Source of the DNA: Distichodus sexfasciatus
Taxonomy: Eukaryota; Chordata; Actinopteri; Characiformes; Distichodontidae
Assembly: GCA_032718565.1 (NCBI GenBank)
Contig: JAVGVS010000310.1
Location: forward strand, 434,001-498,000
DNA: 64,000 nucleotides
Reading direction: 5' to 3'
The first letter of the stretch is position 1. Every line of letters begins with the position of its first letter. This document shows, piece after piece, positions 10,301 through 21,302 of the stretch. Both the position numbers and the translations under genes were made by a program. The notes under the pieces are model-generated. The model made no database searches. It was given only the letters and a program-made list of their open reading frames with translations, and was not told where the DNA came from.

Positions 10301-13079
10301 TTCTCAGATAGGAGGGTGGAGTTATCTAAATGTCCCCTACTGTGACGTGGAAGTAGGTGAGAAATCTAAACAGGTCGATTTCTGACATTCGTAAATTAAT
10401 ACTAACGCAATTGACAGAGCCGGCCTAAGGCATACATCAATTAAGCGGCCGCTTGAGGCCCCCCAAGACCATTGGCCGTTAAATCTAATTTGCAGTGTAT
10501 GTAGAGGCAGTGCAGACCCAAATGGATGTCCAAAGAACAGAAAAAGTGTAGGGGGGGGGTTTCATAATTTTTTTTCATCATACTTTAATGAGTTATGATG
10601 CAAATTAATGATAATGTAGTAATAATCTGTGACTCCCTAATGGTAAAGTAATAATCTAACTCATTAACAGTGTAGTAATAATATGTATCTGAAACTTGTC
10701 GACTGTGTAGTAAATATCTGGACCTGTGACTCATTAACAGTGTAGTAGTCTGTATTTGAGGCTTCTCAACTGTGTATAAATAATCTGTGTCTGTATTTCA
10801 TGAACAGTGTAGTAATAATCTGTATTAGAAACCAATTAACTGTGTAGTAATAATCTGTATCTGTAATTAATTAACAATGTAGTAGGAGTGGACGGTATAA
10901 ACGGTATAAAAGGTATGCGATATAAATTTGGCCAACGATAGAGAATTTGATCATACCGGCATACCGCTGAAATTTCCGCTCCTCGCCCGCGAAAAGGACG
11001 TAATCATGTTTCGTCAAATGCGCAGAAACCACACCACGAGGCATTTGTTTTCGGAAAATGGAGAGAGAGTGTACAGAAGAGCAGCTCGTTAAGAAGACCG
11101 GTGCAACGTCCATAATCTGGACATGGTTTGGATTTAGGGTCTCGGATACTGAGCAGAAAAACATAATCTGCAAAATATACGCTGTTGAATATGAGAGAAG
11201 CCAAAGAATGCGCCATTACTTTTCCGGCCTGGGCCCGTATGTTTCGACAAGGGAACCGCTCCGTCTGCCGCTCGCCACGCCACGTCCGATCGACGGATTT
11301 GGCCAGAAACGTCCTTTTTATTTAATGGCAGAAATGATTAAAGATTCTTTATTTGCCACATGCTTAGTTATACAGGCATAATGTGCGGAAATGAACACCT
11401 GGCTCCCTCGTGAGACTGTGCAAGTCATTGTAAATAAAAGTAAGAAATTTGAGAAAGTAAATAAATAAAGCTAAGAACCAAGTAAAAACATGAATGTAAA
11501 ATATTTACATTTATATATTACATTTAAATGAAAGTTAAATAATGAGGACATTGGACCACTTTCACCTTGTGCAATTCTTTATGTTTTTTGGCATTTAAGT
11601 AATATATTTTTACACGACTGTAGAACTGAAGAAAACTCAATAAGCTAATGTTTTACACAAACAAGGAAAGAATTGTTACTTTAATGTAACAGTTATATTG
11701 AAATTTACAGATCTAATTATATACCGCAATATATACCGTCTATCGCCTAGGGCTCAAAATGTACCGCAGTATGATTTTTTTTGCCATATCGCACAGCCCT
11801 ACAATGTAGTAATAATCTGTAACTCATTTACATAGTAGTAATAATTAGGGCTGGGTATCGTTGCTGATTTCCTGAATCGATTTGATTCCGATTCACAAGG
11901 TCATGATCCGATTCAATTCTCAATTCGATTCGTTTCGATATCAATTTATTTAGAGATTTCTTTGCGTCAGTACTAGTTTTGCTTGGTTATAAAATAACTT
12001 GTTTTAAAACCGAAGTGTTGCCAAACATCGGCCTTTAGGCCAGACAGTGATTTGAGCGGAGCAGCTTCAGCCATGGCTCTATTTGGCTTCGGTTTCGCCG
12101 GTCTCACGTTTTTATAGCTCTCCTTGCGCGGTCGCAAGAAGTAGTGCATAGCCGCAGGAAAAGATCGATCTGCCAATTTTTGATCCGATATCGTATTTTT
12201 CGAACGAGAATCGATATTGATCGGTGAATCGATTTTTTTCAACCCAGCCCTAGTAATAATATGTAAGATGTAGAAAGCATAGTGATAATTTGCAGTTTAT
12301 TAGTTGTTGAGTGATTATATGTAATTTGTTAGTAACATAGCATTAATCTGTAATTCGCTGGTAGTGGAGAAACAATGTCATTTATTAATCTGTATCTTGT
12401 TAATAGTTATTAATTAATAGTTAATAGTTAGTAATAGTCTGTAAGTCATCAAGTGCATAAAAAGCGAGACTGTTGTATTTTTTTTTCCAGTTGGGGACAG
12501 ACACGTGGTTCTACGTGAAGAGGTGTTTCCTCTCGCTGCTGGAGAACATGGCCAAGCACATGATCATGCTGCGCGACTCTGTGGTGCAGGACTGTGTCCA
12601 GTTCCTCGAGCACTGCGAACGTAAGTCCTACAGCAGCTGCTTTTGGAATTGAACATCAGGGGAATATGTGTTTTTGGGTTTCGGTTATTGGTTTTCGTTT
12701 GGGAATTGAATGAGCAAATGATACACAGATTTAAAACCTTTCACTGTAAACTAATCCAGGTGTAATGTAATATAATCTCATGTCACACTGTGTTAGAGTT
12801 ATTCCGTAGGGGATAAAAGAACATGTTTTTGACTCCTGAGGTGCTAATTAAATTTCAGGGCTGTTCTTCTCTCCCGAGCCTAATTACCTCTGCTTCTTTC
12901 TGCTCCTCGTCCCCCTCTTGTTTCTTTTTTTATTTGCCTCAGTGTATGGAAGGAATGTGCCGGCTGTGATCGAGCAGCCGCTGGAGGAGGAGCGAGCTCA
13001 CATCGGCAAAAACACTGTCACCTACGAGGCCCGAGTGCTCAAGGCCCTTTTCTACGAAGTCACCGGTTGGAGCGATTAA
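5680..13079 (+). CDS. ttc30a: ttc30/IFT70 copy A: intact 3' half (exons 9-19), 5' half not in window
   Basis: TTC30 (IFT70) is a tetratricopeptide-repeat protein of intraflagellar transport complex B, needed for cilium assembly and, in the zebrafish fleer mutant, for tubulin glutamylation. Exons: 5680-5832, 6379-6444, 6538-6591, 6693-6758, 6991-7067, 7660-7870, 8566-8637, 8864-8967, 9111-9189, 12491-12620, 12943-13079. All have GT/AG borders and matching phases, giving 382 codons plus TAA. The product matches the C-terminal part of vertebrate TTC30, starting ELDPVTLHNQALMNMDTNPS and ending FYEVTGWSD, including NVAHVLFMQENKYKEAIGFY and CAKGNYDFGISRVIKSLEP. The family is about 650-665 aa, so about 269 N-terminal residues are missing. 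Exons 1-8 are either upstream of position 1 (intron 8 would exceed 5.6 kb) or lost. Copy A is closer to human TTC30 than copy B in exon 13. It is probably the functional 3' end. Confidence 0.88.
5903..6235 (+). repeat. hAT-like degenerate element in intron 9 of ttc30 copy A
   Basis: It begins 'tagggatgcacaata', a common start of fish hAT-type non-autonomous elements, and shares several blocks with 3820-4085 and with 35095-35560 ('gatattttgcttgcca' / 'caagcaaaatatttgatc'). A right end and target duplication are not clear. Confidence 0.5.
7105..7575 (+). repeat. Long polypyrimidine (CT-rich) tract in intron 13 of ttc30 copy A
   Basis: About 470 bp are almost free of purines on the plus strand. 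They are made of imperfect (CTTT/CTCT/CCCT)n with a pure (CT)n core near 7365-7395. Long ORFs across it (7 kb region) encode only Ser/Leu/Phe/Pro low-complexity sequence and are artefacts of composition. The tract begins about 40 bp after the exon 13 donor (GA|GTACGG) and ends about 85 bp before exon 14, filling the 592-bp intron. Confidence 0.9.
9928..10400 (+). mobile_element. Dispersed fish repeat 'ttaaaggtcccatattatg' family
   Basis: It starts with 'ttaaaggtcccatattatgc', a recurrent fish interspersed element (recognised from general experience), and continues with 'cctctcagattagg'. It carries no coding sequence. A different repeat-like stretch ('gagccggcctaaggcat', near 10417) follows. 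I could not define its right end or a target duplication. Confidence 0.5.
10883..11801 (+). mobile_element. Degraded hAT element with BED zinc-finger remnant, 919 bp
   Basis: It is flanked by a perfect 8-bp duplication CAATGTAG (10875-10882 and 11802-11809). The ends are imperfect inverted repeats (TAGGAGTG... / ...CAGCCCTA). An open frame at 11058-11381 starts MERECTEEQLVKKTG and contains IIWTWFGFRVSDTEQKNIIC, which resembles the N-terminal BED finger of ZBED-type hAT transposases. The catalytic and dimerisation regions are absent, so it is not autonomous. Confidence 0.8.
11846..12252 (-). mobile_element. Non-autonomous hAT element (MITE), 407 bp, inverted relative of 2597-2997
   Basis: The ends are TAGGGCTGGG and CCCAGCCCTA. 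A perfect 8-bp target duplication GTAATAAT lies at 11838-11845 and 12253-12260. Read on the minus strand, the interior follows the same order as 2597-2997 with few differences. The target duplication is itself part of the minisatellite unit it inserted into. Confidence 0.9.
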
Positions 13080-14120
13080 GTGTTATTAGCGCTAACTTCT
13101 TGGATGCATTGTTGATTTTTGAAGACCAAAACCTTTACAAACTTTATATAATCTCCATATAAATTCCAGAGACACAAAAACTGATGACTCCTCTTGGAGA
13201 AAATATTCCTCATGCTTTATTCTAAAGTTTATTCTAAAATCTCTAAAAATGTATTTAATAAATTGAAGTTTTATGTGTGATTTACTGTACTTTATATATT
13301 GTGTTACCAGTAAAACAAATTTTCATACTGGTGTGTTTTTATACATCACAAGTTTTATCATGATACTATATAGGGACAAAGATTCAGTGTTGGCTTTGAT
13401 AAAATTTCAAATCGATTCGAATCAATATGGTAGACATGGACCGATTTGAGACAATAGCTGATTGAACACAGTCACTTCCATTAGTATTAAATCACGTTGC
13501 TTACTTGGCAAGGAATATTTGGATGTGAATGATGTCTGATCAGTGTTTTCATTTTAGATCAATGCTGTGGATCGTTGATTATTGAATCAAGTGTGTTGAT
13601 GTAAGAACACACCGCACAGTGTCGCAGTGGTTAGCGCTGCCACCTCACAGCGAGAAGGTCCTGGTTTAGATTTAGGAATATTAGTATTATTCGGTTAGTA
13701 TTTAAAGATAATCATTATTGGAGTCAGTGGAAGGACGACAAACAAAAACTTACATCAACGCGAAAATTGTATTTTTCCGTACAAAACCGTCAGTGGCTAT
13801 TGAAAACAAAACAGAAAAGACTACAAAAATGCCGACCTAAAGTGTAAAGTGTATAGAGCTGCCACGGATGTCTGTAGTTCAGTATTTTACTTTATGTAAG
13901 CAAAATGTTTTTTTTCAAGTTCAAGGTCCGAATTAAAGATGAAAACCCAGATCTTATTAAACAAAGCAAAACACGAAAGGTTTATAAGTCGTTTTAAACG
14001 AGTACTACACAGGCACTCCAGATGGTGTTTTGAAAGGGGGAAAAAAGAATCTAGCAAAAAAATATTCTCGAACAGCAAAAAAAAATAAATATTATAAACA
14101 ATATTAAGTATGAACTTCCC
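13080..14120. other. Spacer between ttc30 copies A and B
   Basis: This is the 3' flank of copy A. It contains a dispersed repeat (about 13340-13610) related to the one downstream of copy B at 28317-28697; both contain 'cacttccatt', 'tattaaatcac' and 'gatcagtg.ttt.attttaga'. At 13612-13665 a short repeat arm reads 'gtcgcagtggttagcgctgc'. No exon was recognised. Confidence 0.5.
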
Positions 14121-14439
14121 AGGATTTGACTGACAACCAAAAGTTTGCAGTAAGAGGCGTTATCGCAATCGCGAAAACGTACAAACGCTTGTTGTTCCTG
14201 TCAGGAAACTTCTTTACAAACACCAGATTGCTCGCAGATACACGTTTCCATGTACAGACTCTGCGAAATAAGACGATTAATGGACGCCACAGTGAGATTT
14301 CCCGTTTTTTCCGGTGGTGACGTCACAGCGGCAGCAACGCATTACTTAAACCGAGTTTTTAAAAAGTGAATAGTTTTGTTTGGGGTTTTTTGTTGTTTTT
14401 GTTGAAGTATATTTAGTTCAGAACTCATAGCAAATTGCA
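14120..14439 (+). promoter_or_regulatory. Probable ttc30 copy B promoter with a consensus CRE
   Basis: This locally less AT-rich stretch precedes the start codon. A full cyclic-AMP response element TGACGTCA lies at 14318-14325, about 115 bp before the ATG. At 14244-14257, GTTTCCATGTACAG has a perfect left half of an RFX X-box (GTTNCCATGGNAAC) but a poor right half. X-boxes are usual in ciliary gene promoters. No TATA box is evident. The role is inferred from position only. Confidence 0.45.
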
Positions 14440-15764
14440 ATGTCTCTAATGCCCATCAAAGATGGCGAATATACCTCCACGGTGTACAAACTGGTCAGTT
14501 TCAAAATAAGATTTTAATTAAAATAAAGTCGAATAGTCCTTGTAATGCATGGCATTTAAAAAAGTCATGTATCATACTGCACAATATAATTTGAATGATT
14601 TAATAATGACATTATCTAATTAACATGATCTATTATTACATCAAATTAATTTGATGTAAATTATATAGTCATTTATAATATCATTTGGATAATAATTATA
14701 TAATTATAACTATATGTAGAATGGTTTATGCAAATATCGTAATGGTACTAGTTTCATATATATTGCTGCCATTGCAGTATTTCAGTATTACAATATGTTA
14801 ATTATAAGATGTCTGTAAAAAGAATTCTTGCAGAAATCTTGGTCATTACTTTTCTCAGATCCTGGATGAACGTTATGGAGAGGTCATACAAATCCTGATG
14901 AAAGAACTCCAAAAAAACATGGAGGTAAGTTGGTTCAGGATTAAAAGAGTCTGGGTTATGAAGCATTGTAAAGAAATGTGGAAAAATTAACCCTAAGATC
15001 GTATGTACATTCTCACACACTTTACGGCACTAGATTGTATTGGGGTTGGTGCAGTAATATTGTGCACTAGTGGTTTAAAAATAAGCTGTTATCATTTTAT
15101 TCATCAGTTCATGCACATTTTGATCATTTATTCCCCCCCCCAAGTCCCGGCCTGCCCGCTCTCTTTTGGGCTACTGCTACAATCAGATGCAAGATTTCTG
15201 CAGTGCAGCAGATTGTTACGAGCAGCTCACTCAGCTTTACCCAGACGTGGAGGACTACAAACTCTACTACGCTCAGTCTCTCTACAAAGCAGGGGCCTTT
15301 CAAGAAGCTATGGAAGCTACTTTTCTTCTGAACAACTCTACAAGTCATACTGAGGTACAGGATTGATTAAGAATGCCATTTGTCAATTGAGCAGATGGAT
15401 ATTAATGACGTTTATCCTTTTTTGGCTATTTCTCTTTTATTGAGATCACATCATTTTATAAATCAGTTCAGTTCAATTCAATTTTATAATCAGTTTAAGC
15501 TATTTTTAATTAGAGTTTGACAGAGCAGAGAACATTCTGATTTGTTTTTTTACATCCTCTGATATTGGTACTCTCTCTCATTGCCAGATGGTAAAACTTC
15601 AAGCTGCCATCAAATATACTGAGGAAGACTATTCTGCAGCAATGGTGAGTTTGTTTTTTCCAACTAGAATTAGGTTGTTCTGTTGGTCTGCTTGCTGTCT
15701 TGTTGAGCGGAGTGGCACAAAATTGCTGGCCAATCCACATCTGGAATTATCCCAAAGAGGGAAC

Positions 15765-15990
15765 GTTGTGGTACAGTGGTAGTGTAACTGGTAGGGAGTT
15801 GCCCTGGTGATCGGAGGGTCACTGATTCAAATTTAGGACTAGTAAAGGTACCTGAAGTACCCATGAGTGAGGTACCGTTCCTAAGGCACTGATCCAAAGT
15901 GCTGCTCACATCAGTTGCCCACTGCTCCATAACGGATGGTTCACACCATAGGTCACATTTGTTGTTGCACACTGTGCTCTGTATTGCGTT
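15765..15990 (+). repeat. SINE-like dispersed repeat, intron 4 of ttc30 copy B
   Basis: It contains 'tggtacagtggtagtgtaac', 'gggagttgccctggtgatcg', 'aaggtacctg' and 'ttgcccactgctccat', word order typical of a widespread fish repeat. A relative in opposite orientation is at about 23765-23930 ('cagcagtgggcag', 'aaggcacctt'-like, 'aatggtaccttttt'). Class was not established. Confidence 0.5.
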
Positions 15991-17849
15991 CACAACGACA
16001 AATAATCACTCACTTTCATTTCGTTTTGGCTCCTTCAGGGTCTGGTGGAGCAGCTGCCGGTGGACGACCCTGACACTGACGTTGACCAGGGCTGCCTCCT
16101 ATACAAGATGGGGGAGTATGAGAAGGCCTGTTCCAAATTCACTACTGCCATGCAAGTGCTGGGATACCAGCCAGGTAAATACACAATTGGCCCAATCTCA
16201 GTAAGGGGTCAAGAAGTCATGAGCAATGTAATGGGAAACCATCCAAGAGATATAAAAGGCTTTCAACTCTTAAATCCTAATAATAAATGCTGCTGGATTA
16301 TCGTAGGCGAAGCCATACATTGGGGCTGTTTGAGGAGAAACAATGGGCCTCATTAACCAAAAGTTTTGTCTTAAATTTGTTCTCAGGAAAGTTCCTAAGA
16401 AACATCTCTGTCAAATTTGTGACATGTTAAACGAACGTTTTGTAAAATATGATCAGTAATTAAAAGTGTACATTATACATTTTACAGTATAAAGATTGGT
16501 GATAGTCAAACACTTTATGAAAGTGGGTTTTAACAAGAAGTTCCTAAGAAGGATTGCTGAATAATGCCAGTTGTGTTTTTCCTGCATATTTCTCCCGCTG
16601 TATTTCAGATTTGGCATACAACATTGCCCTCTGCCACTACAGCCTCAAGCAGTATCCCAAAGCACAGGAATGGATCAGGAGGATTATTGAATATGGCGAG
16701 AGGGAGCATCCAGGTTTGTGATGCTTTAATTTAATTAAAGCATCACACAGCATAAAACTTTAATTTCTTATTAATATTTCTTCCGCATTTGACCTATTGT
16801 CCACATGACTGGTCCCAATGGTATATACAATCCATATTTTTGGGATTTATAGAACTTGGAATTGGCATGACAACAGATGGGATCGACATGCAAAGTGTGG
16901 GTAACACTCAAGCTCTATATGAATCTGCCTTAATCGAAGCTTTTAATTTGAAGGCGGCCATCGAATACCAACTTAAAAACTGTAAGTACATACACTTCGC
17001 TTAAAAATATTATATATAAGACCTAAACACCAGACACCTGCCAACTATACTTTGATTCGAAAAATTATAATGGCTATTTAATACAGTGAACTGAACATTT
17101 AATTTCCATCAGTGTGATCTGAAAACAAAACCATATACTCCAGCATTTATTATCCAAACAGCGTCCAGCATCTGCTCATGTTTTGTAGTTCCATTTAATG
17201 TGCTCTTTCTCCTGTCAGATGATGCAGCTCGCAAGGCTTTGATGGACATGCCACCCAGATTGGAAGAGGTACAAGACGTTTTCCAATGCTTCTGCATTTT
17301 GTAATGTCACATTTCAGTTTGTTTAAATCACTAACAATAGGTAGGCATTTGCTCTTCTTTTTTATCACGGCATTTCAGTTCCCTAATCAAGTTTTGTTGT
17401 CATGTAGTCAAGTTGAAAAGAACCATCAACTCAAACCAAGCATCTCAAATACAGACTCTGTCTCCCAGTTTTGATACAGAATTGATAATAATGGAAGTTT
17501 AATTCTTCACAGTTTACAACTTCACAGGTCATATTTTAAGGTTAGGAGAATCTTGTTAGCCCATAAAGCATCCAGCTGGAATGCTGCAGGGTCAGAGGGT
17601 CTCATGCACATGCCTGGAGAATTAATTAATCCAACAGCATCCATCTTACATAAGCCCTCATTAAACCTGGTTTCAGCTCTGCAGGAATGAGATTTAGGAA
17701 AACTGCCCAATGTGTAGTCCAGTCAGGGGCAAAGAATGAAGGTTTGTGCTGGATGTTATTGTTGCACATTTGGGTACAACAATCAAAATATCAAGTTTCT
17801 TTTGTTGAGTATCACTGAAAAAAATAATTGCATTAACGTTTTATTCCTA

Positions 17850-18000
17850 AGTGCTGTTTATATCAGATAAATAAATACTTTTACTCAAGTAATAGTCTGA
17901 TACAGGATTTTTACTTCATACTTGAGTCACTTTCTTTGTACGGAATCTTTACTTTTACTTGAGTATAGATTTCAGGTATTTTCAGGAGCATTTACAGCAA
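17850..18000 (+). repeat. Fragment of the 'tacttttactcaagtaa' hAT family, intron 8 of copy B
   Basis: Words such as 'tacttttactcaagtaata', 'cttgagtcac' and 'tttacttttacttgagtata' are typical of the element seen complete at 57303-58190. No ends are preserved. Confidence 0.55.
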
Positions 18001-18754
18001 AATGTAGTGTTCTCCTTGCTCAAGGATACCATATTTATCTCCTAAAATCTGTTAATTAACTATTGAGATGAATCAGGTGTTTTACATTCAGTCAGAAGTG
18101 TGCAACGAAAGTTACAAGCCCTAATTTCTCAAGTAGACTCAAATTTCCATAGTTGATTTTCAGCCTTCATAGATTTCTTGTTGCTTTATTGTATAATTTG
18201 ATAGTTTTAATTTTGAGGTGCATTTAAAATAATTGAAAGCATTTTTGTGGATTGCATCAGTTTTGAGTGACACAACAAGCTTCTGTCCCGCTTCGATTCA
18301 GCTTCGGGTTCTAATATAGTATATAAAAGACAAGCATGAGACTGCCAGTTTCTTTCGAAAAGGAAACTCAAAATTCCAAAATTTTGTCTAGCAGATAAGC
18401 TGATCAACTCTCCCAATATCAAACTGACGAAACTGTGTTTTGCACGTTCATAAATGACTGTGAGCTAGTATTTCTACAGGGTTAGGATGTAAAGTATTTT
18501 GAATGATGGTTGGTGTGGGAATGCAGGAGCTGGACCCGGTGACTCTGCACAACCAGGCCCTGATGAACATGGACACGAACCCATCCGAGGGTTTTGAGAA
18601 GCTGGCCTTCCTCCTGCAGCAGAACCCCTTCCCTCCTGTCACCTTCGGCAACCTGCTGCTGCTCTACTGCAAATACGAGGTCAGACTCGTCACAATGAAG
18701 CAGTACGGGAGGTCATCCCTTAACAACAAAGTTGGGTTCTAGTACAGTACATAA

Positions 18755-19265
18755 AAAGTTGTTTTCTCAAGATCACAATGTATTTTTCCTGTGATCTTGA
18801 GAAGACATCTTTAATGACTTAAGGAAACGACTTGTAAAAAATGTTTTCTTGATTAGTTATTTGTTTCGTGATCTTGACATAATAAAAGCTGTTCATTTTT
18901 CTTGAGATTTTGAAATAATGAAAGTAGGCTTATTTCAGATCATGATTTATTATCATTTTTTGTTTGTTTGTTTTTTGAGATCATAAAAAGCTTTATCTCG
19001 AGATCACAAATTTATTATCTCGGAATATATGAGAAATAACCGTTTTTTAATTGCAAGTTATTTTTCTTGTGATCTCCAGATAAGGAACGTTAGTATATAT
19101 ATTTTTTGTGAAAACAACGTTTATTATCTCACGAACTCGTTATCTTGGGCTCACATTTTATTTTTCCCGCGATCTCAAGGAAACAGCTTTTGCTCATGGT
19201 CTCGAGATAACAAACGTTGTTTTCTCAAGATAACGACGTATTTTCTCTGTGATTGCGCGACAGGT
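18755..19265 (+). repeat. Minisatellite-like array of 'ctcgagatcac' words, intron 9 of copy B
   Basis: About 510 bp of degenerate repeats alternate 'ttattatctcgagatcac' type words with their complement, as in 'gatctcgagat' and 'ttttcttgtgatct'. The spacing is roughly 35-45 bp. The array has internal dyad symmetry and could fold. Related words occur at 3640-3790. The remainder of intron 9 (19266-19800) contains nothing that I recognise. Confidence 0.6.
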
Positions 19266-20879
19266 TTAGTTTTGTAATCTACCGATTTCCATGGCTGGAT
19301 TGAACATTTCACATTTTCCAGTTGAACGAACGAGCCCCGTCATCACACAAGCTCGACATGCAGTTTACTTAAAACTAAAAAGGTAAAACAAAAAGACGCA
19401 GATATACTCCACTCCATGTTAAGAAACTGAATAACTGAAACTTTATCATCTTAATTCGAATACGTTAGTCCGTAACAATAATGACGTATTGCCAAGATGC
19501 TAAACCTGTCATGAAATCACAACCAAAAATAACGTGTGTTCTCTCCGAAAAACAACTTTCGAGACGGCAAGCTATTTTTCTACGAGAAGGGAAGCAGCGT
19601 TGGCGCACGTCCTTTGTCGTCATCCGTAAGAAAGCGGAGATTTCTGGAGCTTGTTTGTGACTATCCTGCCGGAATTCTTGTTTCTAGTTATGTAACCTCA
19701 TGCTTAATAATTTAATATCCCCGGTTGACTTCTTACCCCGCTGTAAAGCCGTAGGTGGGCTGGGTTCTGAAAGTAAAAGGAACTTTTCTCTGCTTTGTCC
19801 CTCACAGTATTTTGACTTTGCTGCCGACGTGATGGCCGAAAACGCACACCTGGCTCACAAGTTTCTGTCGCCCGTAAGAATGACTTGGCACAAGTGGACT
19901 GGTGATTAAAGACAGGGGCGTTTATGAAATCGATGTTATTTATAGCATTCTGGTGCATTTTAACAGGCTGTTAGACACCTACTTTTATCTACAGCAGTAA
20001 ACAATTGGTTCGATGACTTGATTTCAGAGACAGATTCATCAGTAAGTTCTCATTTAACTAGTCCATTGATGCATCAGTCTGGTTTCAAACCCACTGCTAT
20101 GGCTAAGATGATCAAATTAATTTGGCACAATTTATCACCAACAATGACTTTAAGGGTGCATTTTATTTATTGTTTTCTAATTTAGTTTTAGTCATAACAC
20201 AACATGTCTGTGAGTGCAACTACTGAAATTTGATCTGTAAAACTTCATTAATTAGGAAAGTAATAGAACTGCAGTAACGAGTGACCCCCAGCGCTGTTGA
20301 AATAACAACACAGCATCATTATAAAAGCAGAATTTAGTATCTTATTACTGTAAAGACCAAATTAAAGTTTTAAGAGTTTAATGAACATTTCTCTGACTAC
20401 AGTATTTATATGAGTTTCTGGATGCTATGGTGACGTGCCAGACAGCACCGGAAGAGGTAAGAAGAATCTTCAGCATTTTATCCTCCTTTAATTCAAAAAT
20501 ACTCAAAAATGGCCGCTTTTGTCCTGTAGGCCTTTCGCAAGCTGGAAGAAATTGCTGGACGTCTGACAGAGCAGCTGCGCAAAGTTGCCAAAAAGGTAGG
20601 TTTTTAATGTATACGTTGTTTGGTAATTTCATAATTACTACTATGTAAACAATCATCAAAATACAGTGTGCAGTCACATTTTTAAAACTCTAAAACTAAT
20701 GCTTCTTAAAGATGCTTTTTGTATGGAAATGTCTAAAACGAATGCTTCAGAACCATAAAAAGCTTGCTCTGTTCTCCTCTAAAGGTACAGGAAGCCAGAA
20801 GTGCATTCAACAGGAATTATGTGGAAAATCTGATTGAAGAGTATGACCAACATCTGCAGGAGTATGTCCACAATTGGAT

Positions 20880-21300
20880 TAAGGGTGTAAAGCAAGTTTC
20901 AACATATTTTTCAATGTTGTATGGATTCAATATAGAGATTTGGTGTAATATCAGTCTGCTACAATATGAATTCAGTTTGGTTCTGATTCAGGAGCAAGCG
21001 ATTAATATGAGACGATATCATTACAATATGTAGGATTACTGATAGATCGATATATTCTTACACCCCTAGTAAACTCAGTAGGGCCTTCTTTATTAGCGTT
21101 GTGAATCACAAGTTTCATCACAATACAATGTCATAATGATTCAATACATAACAACTCAATAGTCTCCTAATATCACAAAGTCTGCTGTCATATGATTTCG
21201 GGTCAGTTTAGTTCAGGAGCCAGGAGAAGTAATTAAATGATGCCATCAGCGATCGGCTCATTGATGACTAAAGTCAATGTGAACTTTGTCATCTCAAACA
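20880..21300 (+). repeat. Two degenerate copies of the 'gtgtaa...ttacacccctag' repeat, intron 13 of copy B
   Basis: At about 20880-21075 the start 'aagggtgtaaag' and end 'tcttacacccctagt' form an imperfect inverted end pair. At about 21100-21260, a second copy carries 'gtgaatcacaagtttcatc', 'gattcaata' and 'atatcacaaagtctgctgtc', as in 28320-28400. Neither is coding. Confidence 0.5.
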
Positions 21301-21302
21301 TA

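Larger units (their letters stand above)
9530..12470 (+). repeat. Degenerate ~35-bp minisatellite filling intron 17 of ttc30 copy A, interrupted by transposons
   Basis: The repeated unit is close to 'actcattaacagtgtagtaataatctgtat(ct)g'. Clear runs are at about 9560-9930, 10570-10882, 11802-11845 and 12253-12470. Between them sit a repeat at 9928-10400, a hAT remnant at 10883-11801 and a hAT MITE at 11846-12252. The corresponding intron of copy B does not show this array, so expansion followed or accompanied the duplication. Confidence 0.75.

Noticed and set aside
13612..13665. tRNA gene ('gtggttagcgctgcc...')
   Set aside because: It resembles only part of a tRNA-like repeat arm. No full cloverleaf, anticodon loop or Pol III terminator could be placed.
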